From JABAQJ01 sp046327745 (GTDB taxonomy: Bacteria > Gemmatimonadota > Gemmatimonadetes > Gemmatimonadales > Gemmatimonadaceae): 64,000 bases of DNA. The translations under genes and the position numbers were made by a program. Below the pieces are notes generated by a model. It was not told the DNA's origin. It searched no databases and saw only the letters and a program-made list of their open reading frames with translations. The stretch lies in assembly GCA_046327745.1 (NCBI GenBank), contig JAXLXV010000016.1, positions 1 to 64,000 of the forward strand, given 5' to 3'. Position 1 is the stretch's first letter, and every line of letters starts with the position of its first letter. Positions 8,811-17,461 of the stretch are shown here, one piece after another.

Positions 8811-10523
8811 ATGACGACGATCACTTACCGAGCCAGAAGGATTCGAGCGAATGTCCGCACCCCACTGATATCCGGCTTGGCTATCGCGACGCTCGGCTGC
8901 CAGCCCAAAGGCGAGCGATCGATCGTCGCCGAGACGGCTCCTTCTCAGGCGATCGCTGCGGTGGACACGGCAACACTCATGCAACACATCCGTGTCCTGT
9001 CGGCGGACTCGCTGCTCGGGCGCGCGCCTGGAACCATTGGCGAAGACAAGACCATCGCCTACCTGGAATCTCAATTCAAGGCAATTGGGCTCAAGCCGGG
9101 CAATCCCGATGGCACGTACATCCAGAAGGTGCCGCTGGTTGGGATCACGGTGCAGGGAACACCGGCGATGACTTTCCAGAAGGGAGGGACGCGAGAGGTT
9201 CTGAAGTGGCGCGACGACTACGTCGCGTGGACGAAGCACGTGTCCCCAGATGCCGCCTTGAGCCAGTCCGAACTCGTGTTCGTCGGCTATGGCGTTGAGG
9301 CGCCTGAGTTCCAGTGGGATGACTTCAAGGGCGCGGACGTGACTGGTAAGACGCTCGTTATGCTGGTGAACGATCCACCGTTGGCCGACACGGCGCAATT
9401 TGGTGGCGCGCGCATGACCTACTACGGGCGATGGACGTACAAGTACGAGCAGGGCATGCGCCACAAAGCCGCTGGTGTCCTCATTGTCCATGAGACGGAC
9501 CGCGCAGGCTATCCCTTTGCCGTGGTACAGGGGAAGACCGCCGAGCAGTTTGACCTGGTGACGCCAGACAAGAACATGGGACGCAGCAGCGTTGAGGGGT
9601 GGATCACGCTGGATCAGGCCCGGAAACTATTCACGTTGGCGGGGCAGAACTTTGATTCGCTCAAGGCGCGTGCGGCCACCCACGAGTTCAAGCCGGTCTC
9701 ACTCGGTGTCACGGCGACGGTCAAATTGCACAACACGCTCCGCACCGTGGATTCACGCAATGTCGTGGCCAAGCTCGAGGGTAGCGACCCAGCGCTCAAG
9801 GATCAGTATGTGATCTACACGGCGCATTGGGACCATTTCGGCGTCGGTGAAAAGGTGAACGGCGACTCCATCTACAATGGCGCCTCGGACAATGCGACGG
9901 GGACGGCGGGTTTGCTGACGCTGGCCAAGGCGTATGCCGCGATGCCCACCGCGCCAAAGCGATCGATTCTCTTTCTCTCGGTCACCGCAGAAGAGCAGGG
10001 GTTGCTGGGCTCCCAGTACTACTCTGTGACACCGCTGTATCCGCTGGCCAAGACCGTCGCCAACATCAACATGGATGGCTTGAACACGTGGGGCCTAACG
10101 ATGGATGTCACGGTTATTGGCTTGGGGGCGTCGGAGTTGGACGATTACGCGTCTGCGATCGCCGCCGAGCAAGGGCGCGTCTTGCGACCCGACGCCGAGC
10201 CGGAGAAGGGATTTTACTACCGCTCCGATCACTTCAACTTCGCCAAGCAGGGGGTGCCGGCCTTTGACCCCGAAGGAGGAGTGGACTACATCGGCAAGCC
10301 GAAGGAGTTCGGCATGAGCAAGCGCGACGAGTACACGACCAACGACTATCACAAACCGCAGGACGAGATCAAGCCGGGTTGGGATCTCTCGGGTGCCGTG
10401 CAGGACCTGGACCTGTTCCTTACCATGGGATATCGCATTGCGCAGGCGAGCAAGATGCCTGAATGGCGCCCGGGGAACGAATTCCGGGCGGCGCGCGAGG
10501 CGCAGCTGCAGGCCAAGCCGTAA
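8811..10523 (+). CDS. Exported M28-family zinc aminopeptidase (probable lipoprotein) with PA domain
   Basis: A 570-residue protein. A hydrophobic start ends in A-T-L-G-C with Cys at residue 30, which fits a lipobox, so it is probably a lipoprotein. A PA-type insert spans about 150-300. The catalytic part carries the expected M28 metal ligands: H339-x-D341, D360 in N-G-A-S-D-N-A-T-G, E394-E395 in T-A-E-E-Q-G, D422 in N-M-D-G, and a late His in Y-R-S-D-H-F. The family removes N-terminal amino acids from peptides in the periplasm. It is followed 101 bases later by the creatininase-like gene on the same strand, so the two may be cotranscribed. Confidence 0.9.
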   Translation: MTTITYRARRIRANVRTPLISGLAIATLGCQPKGERSIVAETAPSQAIAAVDTATLMQHIRVLSADSLLGRAPGTIGEDKTIAYLESQFKAIGLKPGNPDGTYIQKVPLVGITVQGTPAMTFQKGGTREVLKWRDDYVAWTKHVSPDAALSQSELVFVGYGVEAPEFQWDDFKGADVTGKTLVMLVNDPPLADTAQFGGARMTYYGRWTYKYEQGMRHKAAGVLIVHETDRAGYPFAVVQGKTAEQFDLVTPDKNMGRSSVEGWITLDQARKLFTLAGQNFDSLKARAATHEFKPVSLGVTATVKLHNTLRTVDSRNVVAKLEGSDPALKDQYVIYTAHWDHFGVGEKVNGDSIYNGASDNATGTAGLLTLAKAYAAMPTAPKRSILFLSVTAEEQGLLGSQYYSVTPLYPLAKTVANINMDGLNTWGLTMDVTVIGLGASELDDYASAIAAEQGRVLRPDAEPEKGFYYRSDHFNFAKQGVPAFDPEGGVDYIGKPKEFGMSKRDEYTTNDYHKPQDEIKPGWDLSGAVQDLDLFLTMGYRIAQASKMPEWRPGNEFRAAREAQLQAKP

Positions 10524-10624
10524 GCGCGGGGCGCACCGCCGTCATCTGTACAGCGCAGGGCGTCTGCGATACCGTTATCGCCACCTCACGATCGCACTCA
10601 CCGGACCCATTGCCCGGAGCTTCC

Positions 10625-11521
10625 ATGTCTCGCTTGTTGGTTGGCCTTGCCGCCACAATCCTCGGAACCACATCGCTGGTCGCCCAGACGTCAGGCGAGC
10701 ACGTGGCCTCGTCAGAGGCAACGCTCACCGGGTTGAGCGCCAAGGACCCGTTGGTGGAGTTTGAGCTGATGACCTGGCCTGAAGTCAAGCAGGCGATGGC
10801 CGACGGCAAGACCACGGCGCTTTTTTACACCGGCGGCACGGAGCAGCGCGGTCCGCAGAATGCGAATGGTGGCCACAACCTCATGGCCAAGGCGACGGTG
10901 AAGGCCATCGCGCTAAAGCTCGGTAATGCGATCGCCATGCCGGTACTTCCCTACACGCCAAACAATGCCAGTGCCCAGTTGCCCGGCACGATAGGCATTA
11001 CCAACGAGATTCTCGCCGCGATCCTGGAGCGCGTGAGCGAACAGGCGATTGCTACCGGCTTCAAGAACGTGATCCTCATGGGCGACCATGGCGGTGGTCA
11101 ACCAGACGTTTACAAGCAGGTCGCGGAGAAGCTGGACGCCAAGTACGCGCCGCAGGGCGTGCGTGTGTTCTACTGTGACGAGGTCTATGCCAAGGCGCAG
11201 GGCGACTTCAACAAGTGGCTCGTCGACAATGGCTATCCCGCCAGCTCACACGCGGGGATCGCCGATACCTCGGAAATGTGGTATCTCGGGGGAGAACAGT
11301 GGGTGCGCACCGACTTGGTGAAGAGCGCGCTTGGCGACCCCATGCCGGTTCCAGGGCAGGCCCGCGATCCGAACGCCCAGCGGATCAACAACGGCATTCA
11401 GGGTGATGGTCGCCGCTCATCGCCGGAACTCGGCAAGATGCAGTACGACATCAAGGTCGACTACGCGGTCAAGCAGATCACGGCCTTGCTGAATGGTCAA
11501 AAGAGCGGGCAGCCCGAATAA
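10625..11521 (+). CDS. Exported creatininase-family amidohydrolase
   Basis: From ATG 10625 the protein has 298 residues. It begins with a signal peptide of about 20 residues (hydrophobic L-L-V-G-L-A-A-T-I-L-G core, cleavage near V-A-Q), which supports this start over upstream in-frame codons. Creatininase-type metal positions are visible: E73 in G-G-T-E-Q-R-G, H84 in N-G-G-H-N, D154-H155 in G-D-H-G-G-G, and E217 in A-D-T-S-E-M. The family hydrolyses creatinine or other cyclic or linear amides and includes enzymes of formamide and mycofactocin metabolism. A secreted form is less usual, so the substrate is unknown. A clear intrinsic terminator follows at 11571. Confidence 0.82.
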   Translation: MSRLLVGLAATILGTTSLVAQTSGEHVASSEATLTGLSAKDPLVEFELMTWPEVKQAMADGKTTALFYTGGTEQRGPQNANGGHNLMAKATVKAIALKLGNAIAMPVLPYTPNNASAQLPGTIGITNEILAAILERVSEQAIATGFKNVILMGDHGGGQPDVYKQVAEKLDAKYAPQGVRVFYCDEVYAKAQGDFNKWLVDNGYPASSHAGIADTSEMWYLGGEQWVRTDLVKSALGDPMPVPGQARDPNAQRINNGIQGDGRRSSPELGKMQYDIKVDYAVKQITALLNGQKSGQPE

Positions 11522-11570
11522 GGACGCGATCATCGTTCTTGCCCGACCAGTTGTTGTCACCTGATGCAGA

Positions 11571-11604
11571 GCGAGGGCCGTCGTGGCCCTCGCTTTCTTC
11601 TTTT
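11571..11604 (+). terminator. Intrinsic terminator after the creatininase-like gene
   Basis: A nine-bp perfect stem (11571-11579 with 11585-11593) with a five-base loop is followed by a T-rich tract to 11604. Confidence 0.9.
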
Positions 11605-11754
11605 CGGGAACGGGCGTTCCACGCAAGCGAGTTGCCCATGACGGGGCAGGGTTTCCGATGGGGCGCGGCAGGACGGCATCGGTCGTTGTGACCGGGTGTC
11701 CTATGGCGGACGGAGTCGGGACACCAATCTTACGATCATGCGAACGGTACCGTC

Positions 11755-12273
11755 GTGAACGCGCCAGCCATATCGGTGCCAGCCCTACGAGACGAGCTGG
11801 CAGCGCTCCACGAACCAGCGTTCGCTTGGTCCCTGCGATGCTGCAGGAACGATCGGACGGATGCGGAGGACGTGTTGCATCAGGTCTACGTGATGGTGCT
11901 GGAAGGCCGGGCGCGCTTTGCCGGACGGTCATCGTTCAAGACGTGGTTGTTCGGCGTGATCCAACAGGTTGCACGTGCGCACGCGCGACGGACGTGGTTG
12001 CGCCTGACGCGACTCGAGGCTTGGTGGCAGGAGCGGCGCGGCGATGATGAAGCTGTCGATGGGGAGGAGGATGAACGGCTCGGACGCGTCTCGCACGCGG
12101 TGGCCCGGTTGTCGCGACGGCAGCAGGACATCTTGCACCTGGTGTTTTATCAGGGCATGAGTATTCAGGAAGCGGCTGACGTGCTGGGCATGCCGGTCGG
12201 TACTGCACGGACGCACTATGAACGTGGCAAGACGCGTGTACGGCAATGGCTCGAGCGGTCGAGGGATCCATGA
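11755..12273 (+). CDS. ECF-type RNA polymerase sigma factor
   Basis: A 172-residue protein with region 2 (D-A-E-D-V-L-H-Q-V-Y-V near residues 36-46, F-K-T-W-L-F-G-V near 61-68) and region 4 (L-S-R-R-Q-Q-D-I-L-H-L-V-F-Y near 118-131, then a helix-turn-helix with M-S-I-Q-E-A-A-D-V-L-G-M). The start is a GTG. It opens a four-gene unit: its stop overlaps the next start as ATGA, and the next overlap is GTGA. In other bacteria such sigma factors are held by the product of the adjacent gene, which fits the membrane protein encoded next. Confidence 0.9.
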   Translation: MNAPAISVPALRDELAALHEPAFAWSLRCCRNDRTDAEDVLHQVYVMVLEGRARFAGRSSFKTWLFGVIQQVARAHARRTWLRLTRLEAWWQERRGDDEAVDGEEDERLGRVSHAVARLSRRQQDILHLVFYQGMSIQEAADVLGMPVGTARTHYERGKTRVRQWLERSRDP

Positions 12274-12656
12274 CGGTGAATGACGAATCAGATCGCGAAA
12301 TTGAACGACTGTTCCAGGCACAGCGTGACCGCGACGGACGGGGCGTCCCGTCGTTCGCCCGGGTTGTAGCTGGAAGAACGCCGCGACGGAGTCCACGGAT
12401 GTGGTGGCCGGCGCTGGCTGGTGCGACCGCGTTGGTCATGCTGGCCGTCCTTTGGCGCGATCGGCCGGCGCAGCAAGCGGCGCCCTTTGTCATCACCGTC
12501 GGTGACTTGCGCGGGCCCACTGACTTCTTGTTGGACATGGCGGCCACGGGGACGCGCGCTGGCGAAGTGCCGGAGATCGGCGACATCAACTGGTATCCGC
12601 TGACACCGAAGATGTTGGACGGTGCGGCGTCGGACACAAGGAGGAACGAACTGTGA
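12270..12656 (+). CDS. Probable single-pass membrane anti-sigma factor
   Basis: A 128-residue protein with a charged N-terminal part of about 43 residues, one transmembrane helix at about 45-62 (W-W-P-A-L-A-G start), and a short periplasmic tail. The start ATG 12270 overlaps the sigma stop as ATGA, which indicates translational coupling. I see no HxxxCxxC zinc motif, so it is not a ZAS-type anti-sigma. The call is based on topology, size and position after an ECF sigma gene rather than on a conserved motif. Confidence 0.6.
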   Translation: MTVNDESDREIERLFQAQRDRDGRGVPSFARVVAGRTPRRSPRMWWPALAGATALVMLAVLWRDRPAQQAAPFVITVGDLRGPTDFLLDMAATGTRAGEVPEIGDINWYPLTPKMLDGAASDTRRNEL

Positions 12657-13123
12657 AGTACGTTTATGCGGCCTTCATCGCTACGCTGGTGGTAGCGCCT
12701 GTCACGTGGGCCCAGGCACCAAAGCCGGACGATGCCTTTGCGCGCGCCATGTTCGATCCGCAGCTAGTGCTTAAGAGTGCCCAGGCTATCGGGCTCTCTG
12801 CTGCGCAGCGGAAGGCGATTCTGGACGAGCTCAAGGCCGCCCAGGTCGCGCTGGCGCCGCTGCAGATCGACATGACCGATCCTGCGTTGGAGCTGCAAGA
12901 GATGATTGAGCAGCCGAAGGTAGATGAAGCCAAGGCGGTGGCCAAGACCACGGAAGTCCTGCGTATCGAGAACGAGGTGAAGAAGCGTCAGCTCGTCCTG
13001 CTGATTCGTATCAAGAACGTCCTGACGCCTGAGCAACAGGCCACACTGCGCGCGATTCGGGATGGCAAGGACCATGGGGACGGAGGAGCCCCCAACACAC
13101 CATCAGACGCCCCAAGTACCTGA
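12653..13123 (+). CDS. Periplasmic Spy/CpxP-like helical protein
   Basis: A 156-residue protein with a GTG start overlapping the previous stop (GTGA) and a strong AAGGAGG ribosome-binding site at 12638-12644. A signal peptide covers about residues 1-20 (cleavage near T-W-A-Q-A). The mature part is a helical hairpin of the LTxxQ kind: I-G-L-S-A-A-Q-R-K-A-I-L near 43-54 and L-T-P-E-Q-Q-A-T-L near 125-133. Proteins of this type (Spy, CpxP, ZraP) act as periplasmic chaperones or stress sensors. In this operon it may report envelope state to the membrane anti-sigma; that link is an inference from gene order. Confidence 0.65.
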   Translation: MKYVYAAFIATLVVAPVTWAQAPKPDDAFARAMFDPQLVLKSAQAIGLSAAQRKAILDELKAAQVALAPLQIDMTDPALELQEMIEQPKVDEAKAVAKTTEVLRIENEVKKRQLVLLIRIKNVLTPEQQATLRAIRDGKDHGDGGAPNTPSDAPST

Positions 13124-13140
13124 GACTAGGAGTGAACATC

Positions 13141-14220
13141 ATGTCGAACAAGATCAGAATACTCATGCGCGTCGTCCTGACGTCGGGGGCCGTTGCATTG
13201 GCAGCCTGCTCGAACCCTACGGATGCAACACAGGCGGCGCGCTTCAATACGACGCAGGTCGAGGCTGGAGTCGCAACGGTCAACCGGGTGGCTGAGACCC
13301 CGGTGCTTACCAGCGTCCTGGCGATGAGTCAGTTCGTTGGCGCGGCCGCTCGCCCCCGGACGTCGGACGAGTTGGTAGGAGCTGGCGGGAGTCTGCAGGA
13401 TGCGGTCGCCCGTCTGGCCACGACGGTGCTGACGTCGGGGACCGCCATGCTGCCCCTTATGCACCACGACGTGCTCGGCAAGACGTTTGTCTACGACGAG
13501 GCCACGGCGCGCTATCAGGTCGATCCCTCACGTACGGGAGCGCCGGCCAATGGCGTGCGGTTCATCCTGTACGAAACCGACGCGAACAAGCGACCGATCG
13601 TCGCACGCCCAATCGGATATGCCGACCTAACCGACGAACAACGCGCCTCTCCTTCTGCCATTGGGCTGAAGTTTGTGGTCGTGACGGACGGGGTGACGCG
13701 CCTGACGTACCTGCTCAACGTCACGGGATCGCTGAGCGATCCGGTCTTCGACGTCAGCGGATATCTCAGCGATGGCACCGACCGCGTGGACTTCACCATC
13801 ACGGCGAACCCCCGCTTCTTCGGCAACTCCGCCCCGGCGACGGTCGACGCGACGCTCCGCGTCCCGGGCACCTCGTTCTCCGTGACGGCGCATGCGGTGG
13901 GAATTCCCGGCGCGCCGCGGGGCGACGGGACCATCGCGCTGACCATCACCTCGGCAACCGACCGGATCCAGGTGGCGTCGACGGTTGCAGCTGGTGTGCT
14001 TGACGCGACGTTCACCGTGAACGGTGCGGTGTTCGCCACGGCCACTGGAAATCCAGAAGCACCGGTAATCCGCGGCAAGGACGGGCAAGAGCTGACTGCT
14101 GACGAACTGCGTGCCTTGGGAGCGGTCGTTGACCTGGCGGGTCACATCTTCACCATGATCGCTGATTTGCTGCAACCAGTTGGAGCGCTCTTGGTAATCG
14201 CCCTCGGAATCACCGGCTAA
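13141..14220 (+). CDS. Hypothetical lipoprotein of the ECF operon
   Basis: A 359-residue protein starting with MSNKIRILMR, a hydrophobic stretch and a lipobox L-A-A-C (Cys near residue 22). I chose ATG 13141 because an AGGAG sequence lies eight bases upstream; an in-frame GTG at 13132 is possible. The mature part is rich in Thr, Ala, Val and Asp and looks like beta-sheet, with a hydrophobic C-terminal segment (residues about 335-357) that could be a membrane or barrel-contact helix. I do not recognise a family. It is the last gene of the sigma operon and is followed by a hairpin terminator, so it is probably an envelope target or partner of that stress system. Confidence 0.6.
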   Translation: MSNKIRILMRVVLTSGAVALAACSNPTDATQAARFNTTQVEAGVATVNRVAETPVLTSVLAMSQFVGAAARPRTSDELVGAGGSLQDAVARLATTVLTSGTAMLPLMHHDVLGKTFVYDEATARYQVDPSRTGAPANGVRFILYETDANKRPIVARPIGYADLTDEQRASPSAIGLKFVVVTDGVTRLTYLLNVTGSLSDPVFDVSGYLSDGTDRVDFTITANPRFFGNSAPATVDATLRVPGTSFSVTAHAVGIPGAPRGDGTIALTITSATDRIQVASTVAAGVLDATFTVNGAVFATATGNPEAPVIRGKDGQELTADELRALGAVVDLAGHIFTMIADLLQPVGALLVIALGITG

Positions 14221-14238
14221 CGGGGTTGCTGGGTCATG

Positions 14239-14274
14239 GGGCGTCGCGCCGAGGAATCGGTGCGACGCCCTTTC
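14239..14274 (+). terminator. Intrinsic terminator of the ECF operon
   Basis: A nine-bp stem (14239-14247 with 14262-14270) with a small inner CCGA/TCGG stem is followed by TTTCCT. It lies directly after the lipoprotein stop. Confidence 0.75.
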
Positions 14275-14330
14275 CTGTGGTGGCGACTGCGAGCGAGATT
14301 TTCAGCCCGTCCTTCGACCGAGCACGTCTC

Positions 14331-15170
14331 ATGTCGACCTTTGTGCAGAACCTGTTGCAGGGCAAGCACGCCTTTGTTGCCGGAGGTACCAGCGGCATCA
14401 ACCTGGCGATCGCAAAAGAACTGGGCGCCTTCGGCGCGCATGTTTCCGTCTTCAGCCGCAACCCCGAGCGGGTCGAGGCGGCCGTCAACGAATTGTCGGC
14501 AGAGGGTCGTAAGGTGCTCGGCTTTGCCGGCGATGTGCGTGAGTACGCGAGTGTCGAGCGTGCCTTGCGGGCGTCGCACGAAGCATTCGGCCCGTTGGAC
14601 ATCGTCGTGTCCGGGGCCGCGGGGAACTTCATCGCGCCCGCGGCACGACTCTCGGCGAACGGATTCCGCACTGTCGTCGACATTGATCTGATGGGCACGT
14701 TCAACGTGCTGCGCGCTGCCTACGAGTTGTTGCGAAAGCCTGGGGCGTCGATCATCAACATCTCGGCGCCGCAATCGACGGAGGCATACTGGGGGCAAGC
14801 CCATGTGAGCGCGGCCAAGGCCGGCGTCGACATGCTCACCAGGTCACTGGCGGTGGAGTGGGGACCCGAGGGCGTTCGCGTGAACGCCATTGTGCCGGGG
14901 CCGATCGCGGGCACCGAAGGGATGGAGCGCCTGGCACCGAACGACGAGATTCGCGCCGCGTGGCTCAAGGCGAATCCGCTCCGTCGATTCGGTTCGGGTC
15001 GCGATGTTGCCAACGCCGCGCTCTTCCTGTGCAGTGACGCCGCTGCGTACGTCACGGGCGCTGTCCTGTACTGTGATGGAGGCCAGGTGCTGAGTCCCGG
15101 TCGCGACTACTCGGAGAGTTGGGCGGCCATGTCACCCCCGGCACGGGAACCGAAGCGTCCCGAGGGCTAG
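14331..15170 (+). CDS. SDR oxidoreductase, 2,4-dienoyl-CoA reductase-like
   Basis: From ATG 14331 the protein has 279 residues with a Rossmann fold. The cofactor motif is G-G-T-S-G-I-N (residues 18-24), then G-D-V near 67-69 and the A-A-G-N-F motif near 96-100. The segment V-V-D-I-D-L-M-G-T-F-N-V near 115-126 is typical of peroxisomal-type 2,4-dienoyl-CoA reductases (DECR2), which use NADPH to reduce conjugated dienoyl-CoA during beta-oxidation of unsaturated fatty acids. K163 of the usual YxxxK pair is present, but the Tyr position holds Val, as expected for this subfamily and unlike classical SDRs. Upstream in-frame codons overlap the previous terminator, which supports this start. Confidence 0.82.
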   Translation: MSTFVQNLLQGKHAFVAGGTSGINLAIAKELGAFGAHVSVFSRNPERVEAAVNELSAEGRKVLGFAGDVREYASVERALRASHEAFGPLDIVVSGAAGNFIAPAARLSANGFRTVVDIDLMGTFNVLRAAYELLRKPGASIINISAPQSTEAYWGQAHVSAAKAGVDMLTRSLAVEWGPEGVRVNAIVPGPIAGTEGMERLAPNDEIRAAWLKANPLRRFGSGRDVANAALFLCSDAAAYVTGAVLYCDGGQVLSPGRDYSESWAAMSPPAREPKRPEG

Positions 15171-15228
15171 CGTCACGCTGGGGAAACCTCAATGTTCTCG
15201 GGTCCCAACTCTTGGATATCCGCAGAAT

Positions 15229-15618
15229 ATGGCGCGCCCATTGCCTCTCACGCGATTGCGGGCGATTTGTCTGGCGCTACCGGACGCGACCGAGGTGATC
15301 TCGCATGGCGAGCCCACCTTCCGGGCGCGCGGGCGGATGTTTGCGACCTATGCCAGTGCTCGGAATCACCATGGCAAGGGACGCGATGCCGTGTGGGTGA
15401 AGTCGTCGCTCGTGACGCAGGGCCTGCTGGTCGAACGTCATCCTGACCGGATCTTCGTGCCGCAGTATGTCGGGCACCAAGGGTGGATCGGCATCTGGTT
15501 GGATGGTGAGGTGGACTGGCGCATGGTCCGTGAGCTGATCGAAGGCGGTCACCAACAGGTCACGCCGGTGCGCAAGCGGCCGACACACAAGACCGCGTCG
15601 CCAGACCAGAACGGCTAA
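15229..15618 (+). CDS. MmcQ/YjbR-family protein
   Basis: A 129-residue protein with the compact YjbR pattern: an N-terminal helix ending in L-A-L-P-D-A-T-E, then G-E-P-T-F-R-A-R-G-R-M-F-A (residues about 27-39), a central strand pair, and W-I-G-I-W-L-D-G-E-V-D-W followed by a C-terminal helix. The fold resembles CyaY, and members may bind nucleic acid; no enzymatic role is established. It starts 58 bases after the SDR gene. Its stop overlaps the stop of the convergent response-regulator gene by four bases. Confidence 0.8.
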   Translation: MARPLPLTRLRAICLALPDATEVISHGEPTFRARGRMFATYASARNHHGKGRDAVWVKSSLVTQGLLVERHPDRIFVPQYVGHQGWIGIWLDGEVDWRMVRELIEGGHQQVTPVRKRPTHKTASPDQNG

Positions 15619-16376
15619 AGGCCGAGTGCGCGCAGATGTTGCGCGCGATTGCGGCTGACGGGAACCTGGGTGCCGTCGAGTAACTCGGCGACCATCCGGC
15701 CCTTCCCGTGTCGCCGGAACGCCTTCACGTGGTTCAGGTTCACGATGTGGGTGCGGTGGACGCGCACGAATTGCGCGGGGTCCAGGCGCTCCTCCAGTCG
15801 ATTGAGGGAGAGATGGATCCATCGCGGCGTTTGTCCCACGTGCGCGATCACGTAGTCGCCACTCGCTTCGTAGTACGACACGGCGCCTACGGCGATGGGG
15901 ATGAGGGCGTTGCCGGCACGCACGAATAACCGGCTGATCGGACCGCGCGTCAGAAGCTCGGCCATGCGCTCCAGCGCTGGGGTCGCCCCGGGCTCGCCAA
16001 TGGCACCCCGCACCCGGTCGAGCGCCGCCGTGAGACGTTCGGGGCCAAAGGGCTTGAGCAGATAGTCCACCGCGCCCAGCTCAAACGCCGCCACGGCGTG
16101 CTGCGCGTAGGCCGTGGTGAAAATGACAAACGGTGAATGCTCGATCTGACGGATGACCTCTGTTCCCAGGAAGCCCGGCATCTGGATATCGAGAAAGACC
16201 AGGTCTGGCCGCTGCTGGTTGATGAGGCTCACGGCCGCCGGTCCGTTGGCAGCTTCCCCGACGCATGAAATCCAGGGGGTGTCAGCGAGCATCGCTCGCA
16301 GTCCGGCGCGCGCCACGGGTTCATCATCGACGATCACCGTCCGAACGGGGGCGACCTCGGCCGACGGCGCGCTCAA
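15615..16376 (-). CDS. LytTR-family response regulator
   Basis: A 253-residue protein with a receiver domain at about 11-125 (V-D-D-E-P near 16-20, phospho-acceptor D63 in F-L-D-I-Q-M-P-G, T/A-Y switch region, and K in L-L-K-P-F). A LytTR DNA-binding domain at about 150-250 contains F-V-R-V-H-R-T-H-I-V-N-L-N. Its TTG start overlaps the stop of the sensor kinase gene (TTGA), so the two are translated together. LytTR regulators usually bind paired direct repeats near promoters. The divergent ABC exporter at 18250 is a plausible target, by position only. Confidence 0.92.
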   Translation of the reverse strand: MSAPSAEVAPVRTVIVDDEPVARAGLRAMLADTPWISCVGEAANGPAAVSLINQQRPDLVFLDIQMPGFLGTEVIRQIEHSPFVIFTTAYAQHAVAAFELGAVDYLLKPFGPERLTAALDRVRGAIGEPGATPALERMAELLTRGPISRLFVRAGNALIPIAVGAVSYYEASGDYVIAHVGQTPRWIHLSLNRLEERLDPAQFVRVHRTHIVNLNHVKAFRRHGKGRMVAELLDGTQVPVSRNRAQHLRALGL

Positions 16377-17461
16377 TCGTGCAGCTCCCGATGCTGGAAC
16401 GGGACCTCGACCGCGGCGGTGAATCCGCCGCCATTGTTGGTGCTGGCGGTAAGGTGCGCCGCCCCTCCGTACAGCACGCGCAGGCGTTCCTCCAGGCGGC
16501 GCAGGCCCGTGCCTTCGCGCGCCGTGTCGGAGGGCGCGCCAACGCCGGTGTCCGTGACTGTCAGGGTGAGTCGATCATCGCGGCGAATGGCCGCAATGTG
16601 AATGTCCGTGGCCTCAACCTTTGGCATGGCGCCGTGCCGCACGGCGTTCTCCACGAGGGTTTGCAAGACAAACGAGGGGACGCTGGCGTCGCGCACGTCG
16701 GACGGGACGTCGACCCGTATACGTAGTCGGTCACCAAATCGGATCCTCTCGAGATCGAGGTACTTGTCGACGAAGTCGAGTTCCTCCGCCAGCGTGATGA
16801 CGTCCCGGTCGTCTTCCAGGGTCATCCGCAGCAGGGCCGCGATCTGTTCAGCGGCTTGCGCCGCCGCCCGTGGCTGTTGCGGTATGAGCTGCACCACGGT
16901 GTGTAGGGCGTTAAACAAAAAGTGAGGTTGTAGCTGAGAGCGAAGGGCCGCCAGCTGCGAGCGGGCGCTCATGGCTTCGGCCAGCGCCGCGCGTTGGGTA
17001 GCCTGCGTGGCATAGGAGACGCCGGCGACCATGACGTAGAGCCACACGCCCAAAATGACGAACGGCATGACCCCGTTGGGGGCGACGAGTACCAGCCGAT
17101 GGGCGAGGAGACTCTCCATGCCCGCAACGGCCCCCACCCATGACACCGCGAAGAGCAGGGCGGCCACCAGGTGGATCCCGAGAAAAGGCACGCGAAAAGG
17201 ATGCGGCCAGGCCACCCGCAATGTCAGCCGCCGAACCACCAACCCCAGCACGGCCGCGGCGGAAATGGCCCGCAGGCCACTGAAGACGGCATTGAGCATC
17301 CCCGTGCCGGGGTGCGCCGTCGCGATCAGCGTCACGTACAGCGCCCAGACCGGCAGCCACCCGATCAGCAGCTGCAACCACACCCACGCCCGGGTCGACC
17401 GGATATCCGGCGCGCCGCCGATTGAGCCATCCAAGACGGACGGCGCGCCGGACGACGTCAT
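16373..17461 (-). CDS. LytS/YehU-type membrane sensor histidine kinase
   Basis: A 362-residue protein with about four transmembrane helices in the first 160 residues. The phospho-acceptor box is L-Q-P-H-F-L-F-N-A-L-H near 193-203, and the ATPase part carries L-V-E-N-A-V-R-H-G near 281-289 and D-T-G-V-G near 313-317. This architecture pairs with LytTR regulators. The ATG start overlaps the stop of the upstream DUF1579-like gene (ATGA), and its own stop overlaps the regulator gene, so the three genes form one transcript. The stimulus cannot be read from the sequence. Confidence 0.92.
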   Translation of the reverse strand: MTSSGAPSVLDGSIGGAPDIRSTRAWVWLQLLIGWLPVWALYVTLIATAHPGTGMLNAVFSGLRAISAAAVLGLVVRRLTLRVAWPHPFRVPFLGIHLVAALLFAVSWVGAVAGMESLLAHRLVLVAPNGVMPFVILGVWLYVMVAGVSYATQATQRAALAEAMSARSQLAALRSQLQPHFLFNALHTVVQLIPQQPRAAAQAAEQIAALLRMTLEDDRDVITLAEELDFVDKYLDLERIRFGDRLRIRVDVPSDVRDASVPSFVLQTLVENAVRHGAMPKVEATDIHIAAIRRDDRLTLTVTDTGVGAPSDTAREGTGLRRLEERLRVLYGGAAHLTASTNNGGGFTAAVEVPFQHRELHD

